DNA from: Dehalococcoidia bacterium UBA5629
Lineage (GTDB): Bacteria; Chloroflexota; Dehalococcoidia; GIF9; UBA5629
Assembly: GCA_002421445.1 (NCBI GenBank)
Contig: DIKB01000094.1
Span: forward strand, 10,455-15,714
Reading direction: 5' to 3'
DNA length: 5,260 bases
The notes beneath the pieces were generated by a model that saw only the letters and a program-made list of their open reading frames with translations, ran no database searches and had not been told where the DNA came from. Below, one piece after another: positions 4,205 to 5,260 of this stretch. The translations under genes and the position numbers were made by a program. Position 1 is the first letter of the stretch. Each line of letters begins with the position of its first letter.

Positions 4205-4618
4205 ATGGTAATACAAACGAAATTACACGATATGCCAAAAGGCGCTCTGAAAATTGAATACGATCCTGAGGTTGATGTCCTCTCTATTTATCTTCAAAGG
4301 CCGGATGCCGCATTGAGCTACAGCAAAGAGATAGAGCCAGGCGTGATACTAAACTACGCAGAAGATAGCAGCCTCTCTTCCATAGAAATCCTCGACGCTA
4401 GCAAACGTTATCCATCAGAGCAACTGGCAGCTTCCAGCATAGACGAGTTCATCGATCTGAAAACAGCATCGCAATTAGCTGGAATTGCGCCGGTCACACT
4501 GAGAACACAGGCAGAGAAAGGGAAGCTGTGGGCACTGAGACTCGCCGGCCAATGGGTTACAACACGGGAACGGCTCCAGCAATACATCGACAGCAGGTCG
4601 AGAAAAGCCAAGGGCTAA
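4205..4618 (+). CDS. DUF2283 plus helix-turn-helix protein, putative antitoxin and autorepressor, 137 aa
   Basis: Two parts. Residues 14-68 (ALKIEYDPEVDVLSIYL, SYSKEIEPGVILNYAEDSSL, SIEILDASKRY) match the DUF2283 pattern: YDpevDvL.I.L, a central 'ei.pGvilny', and a closing IEIL.AS. Residues 83-131 (FIDLKTASQLAGIAPVTLRT, EKGKLWALRLAGQWVTTRER, LQQYI) form an excisionase/MerR-like helix-turn-helix. DUF2283 proteins are usually short, single-domain neighbours of small toxin-like genes, so a fused DNA-binding domain makes this a self-contained antitoxin-repressor candidate. The ATG at 4205 has GAGGTGA (4195-4201) overlapping the upstream TAG, so translation is likely coupled. It may bind the dyads at 3966-4011. 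It could instead be a stand-alone regulator; function is not demonstrated. Confidence 0.72.
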   Translation: MVIQTKLHDMPKGALKIEYDPEVDVLSIYLQRPDAALSYSKEIEPGVILNYAEDSSLSSIEILDASKRYPSEQLAASSIDEFIDLKTASQLAGIAPVTLRTQAEKGKLWALRLAGQWVTTRERLQQYIDSRSRKAKG

Positions 4619-4649
4619 TCGCTTATTCTGTATATATAATGAGAGCAAA

Positions 4650-5260
4650 ATGTCAGATAGTATCGAGGGCAGAAACCCCGTTATTGAAGCGTTAAAATCG
4701 AATCGTCCGCTGAATAAGATATTGCTTGCCGGCAACATCGGCAAGCACTCGGCAATCGCCGAGCTGCTATATCTCGCCCGATCCAGAGGCATACCGGTTG
4801 AGCATGTTGCCAGAGAGGCGCTCGACCGGCTGAGCACGACCGGCGCGCATCAGGGAGTCATCGCCTTTGCCGCAGTAAAGGAATACCTCGAACTGGAAGA
4901 GCTGTTTGCCATCTCGCAGCAAAAAGGAGAACCGCCGCTCTATTGCATCCTCGACGGCATCGAGGACCCGCAGAATCTGGGAGCGATCCTCAGAACCGCC
5001 GAAGGCAGCGGGGTACACGGACTGATCATCCGTGAAAGGAGGGCGGCAGGGTTGACCGGCGCCGTAGCAAGAGCATCGGCAGGAGCTGTGGAATACGTCC
5101 CGGTAGCACGGGTAACGAACATTTCGCAGACAATAGAAACTCTGAAGGAAAAAGGGGTCTGGGTTGCCGGGATCGATGCTGCGGGAAAAACCGATTTTCG
5201 CAAGGCGGATTTCAAGTCTCCGACTGCAATCGTTATCGGCAGCGAGGGCAAAGGGCTGTC
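4650..5260 (+). CDS. rlmB: 23S rRNA (guanosine-2'-O-)-methyltransferase RlmB/TrmH family (3' end cut off)
   Basis: A SPOUT-fold methyltransferase using S-adenosylmethionine. The RlmB group methylates the 2'-O of a conserved guanosine in the 23S rRNA peptidyl-transferase P loop. The N-terminal substrate-binding domain begins MSDSIEGRNPVIEALKSNRP and includes TGAHQGVIAFA, an L30e-like fold. The catalytic domain holds motif 1, ILDGIEDPQNLGAILRTAEG, with the conserved Asn and Arg, and the start of motif 2, IVIGSEGKGL, at the window edge. About 203 residues are visible. The family is near 245-250, so the motif 3 end is outside the window. The ATG at 4650 follows GAGAG (4641-4645) at 4 nt. It lies 31 nt after the antitoxin stop, without a terminator, but it is a housekeeping gene and probably not part of that module. 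Confidence 0.9.
   Translation, partial: MSDSIEGRNPVIEALKSNRPLNKILLAGNIGKHSAIAELLYLARSRGIPVEHVAREALDRLSTTGAHQGVIAFAAVKEYLELEELFAISQQKGEPPLYCILDGIEDPQNLGAILRTAEGSGVHGLIIRERRAAGLTGAVARASAGAVEYVPVARVTNISQTIETLKEKGVWVAGIDAAGKTDFRKADFKSPTAIVIGSEGKGL

Noticed and set aside
4635..4640. TATAAT just upstream of rlmB as its promoter
   Set aside because: It ends 9 nt before the ATG, would put the ribosome site GAGAG at or before the start of transcription, and no -35 fits at 4612-4617. It could work only for a leaderless rlmB.

Overview
The window looks like chromosomal DNA of an anaerobic or microaerophilic bacterium. It has roughly balanced GC, Shine-Dalgarno (SD) led genes with some TTG/GTG starts, and strong sigma70-type promoters. 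The gene content is a two-cluster ferredoxin, a DsrE-type sulfur-relay protein, an EndoQ-type PHP endonuclease once joined to a UvrD-like helicase, and a broken glutaredoxin-PDZ fusion. This combination recalls Chloroflexota of the Dehalococcoidia type, but that is an impression from protein style, not proof.

Layout. Positions 1-840 (minus strand) hold a small sulfur-related operon: an ArsR-family repressor, a zinc-ribbon miniprotein, a possible 22-residue ORF and the start of a DsrE-like gene that runs off the left edge. It is driven by a good promoter whose -10 lies inside a pair of AT-rich palindromes. Positions 840-2124 (minus) hold a Crp/Fnr-type regulator, a 2[4Fe-4S] ferredoxin with a TTG start, and the wreck of a glutaredoxin-PDZ gene that has lost the middle of its thioredoxin fold and its reading frame. 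Positions 2211-2311 (plus) hold tRNA-Gln(CTG) with an extended -10 promoter set in a 9-bp inverted repeat. Positions 2328-3742 (minus) hold an EndoQ-type endonuclease with all PHP metal ligands and the Zn ribbon. It runs into a frameshifted, truncated SF1 helicase stub whose helicase homology stops about 40 bp from the tRNA 3' end. Positions 3743-3994 are intergenic. Positions 3958-4618 (plus) hold a two-gene module, DUF4258-like then DUF2283 plus helix-turn-helix, that looks like a toxin-antitoxin pair. Its promoter carries two nested dyads and its first gene appears to be leaderless. From 4650 to the right edge is rlmB, a 23S rRNA 2'-O-methyltransferase, cut by the window end.

How the parts fit. 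The ArsR protein has a cysteine in its first helix region and another near its last helix. Together with the DsrE partner this suggests a redox or sulfane-sulfur switch on its own operon (inference). The Crp/Fnr regulator, the ferredoxin and the lost glutaredoxin look like a former redox cluster. Two genes show decay by deletion plus frameshift, and one of them ends next to a tRNA gene, so the stretch from about 840 to 2450 looks recently rearranged. The best candidate for a little-described system is the two-gene module at 3958-4618.
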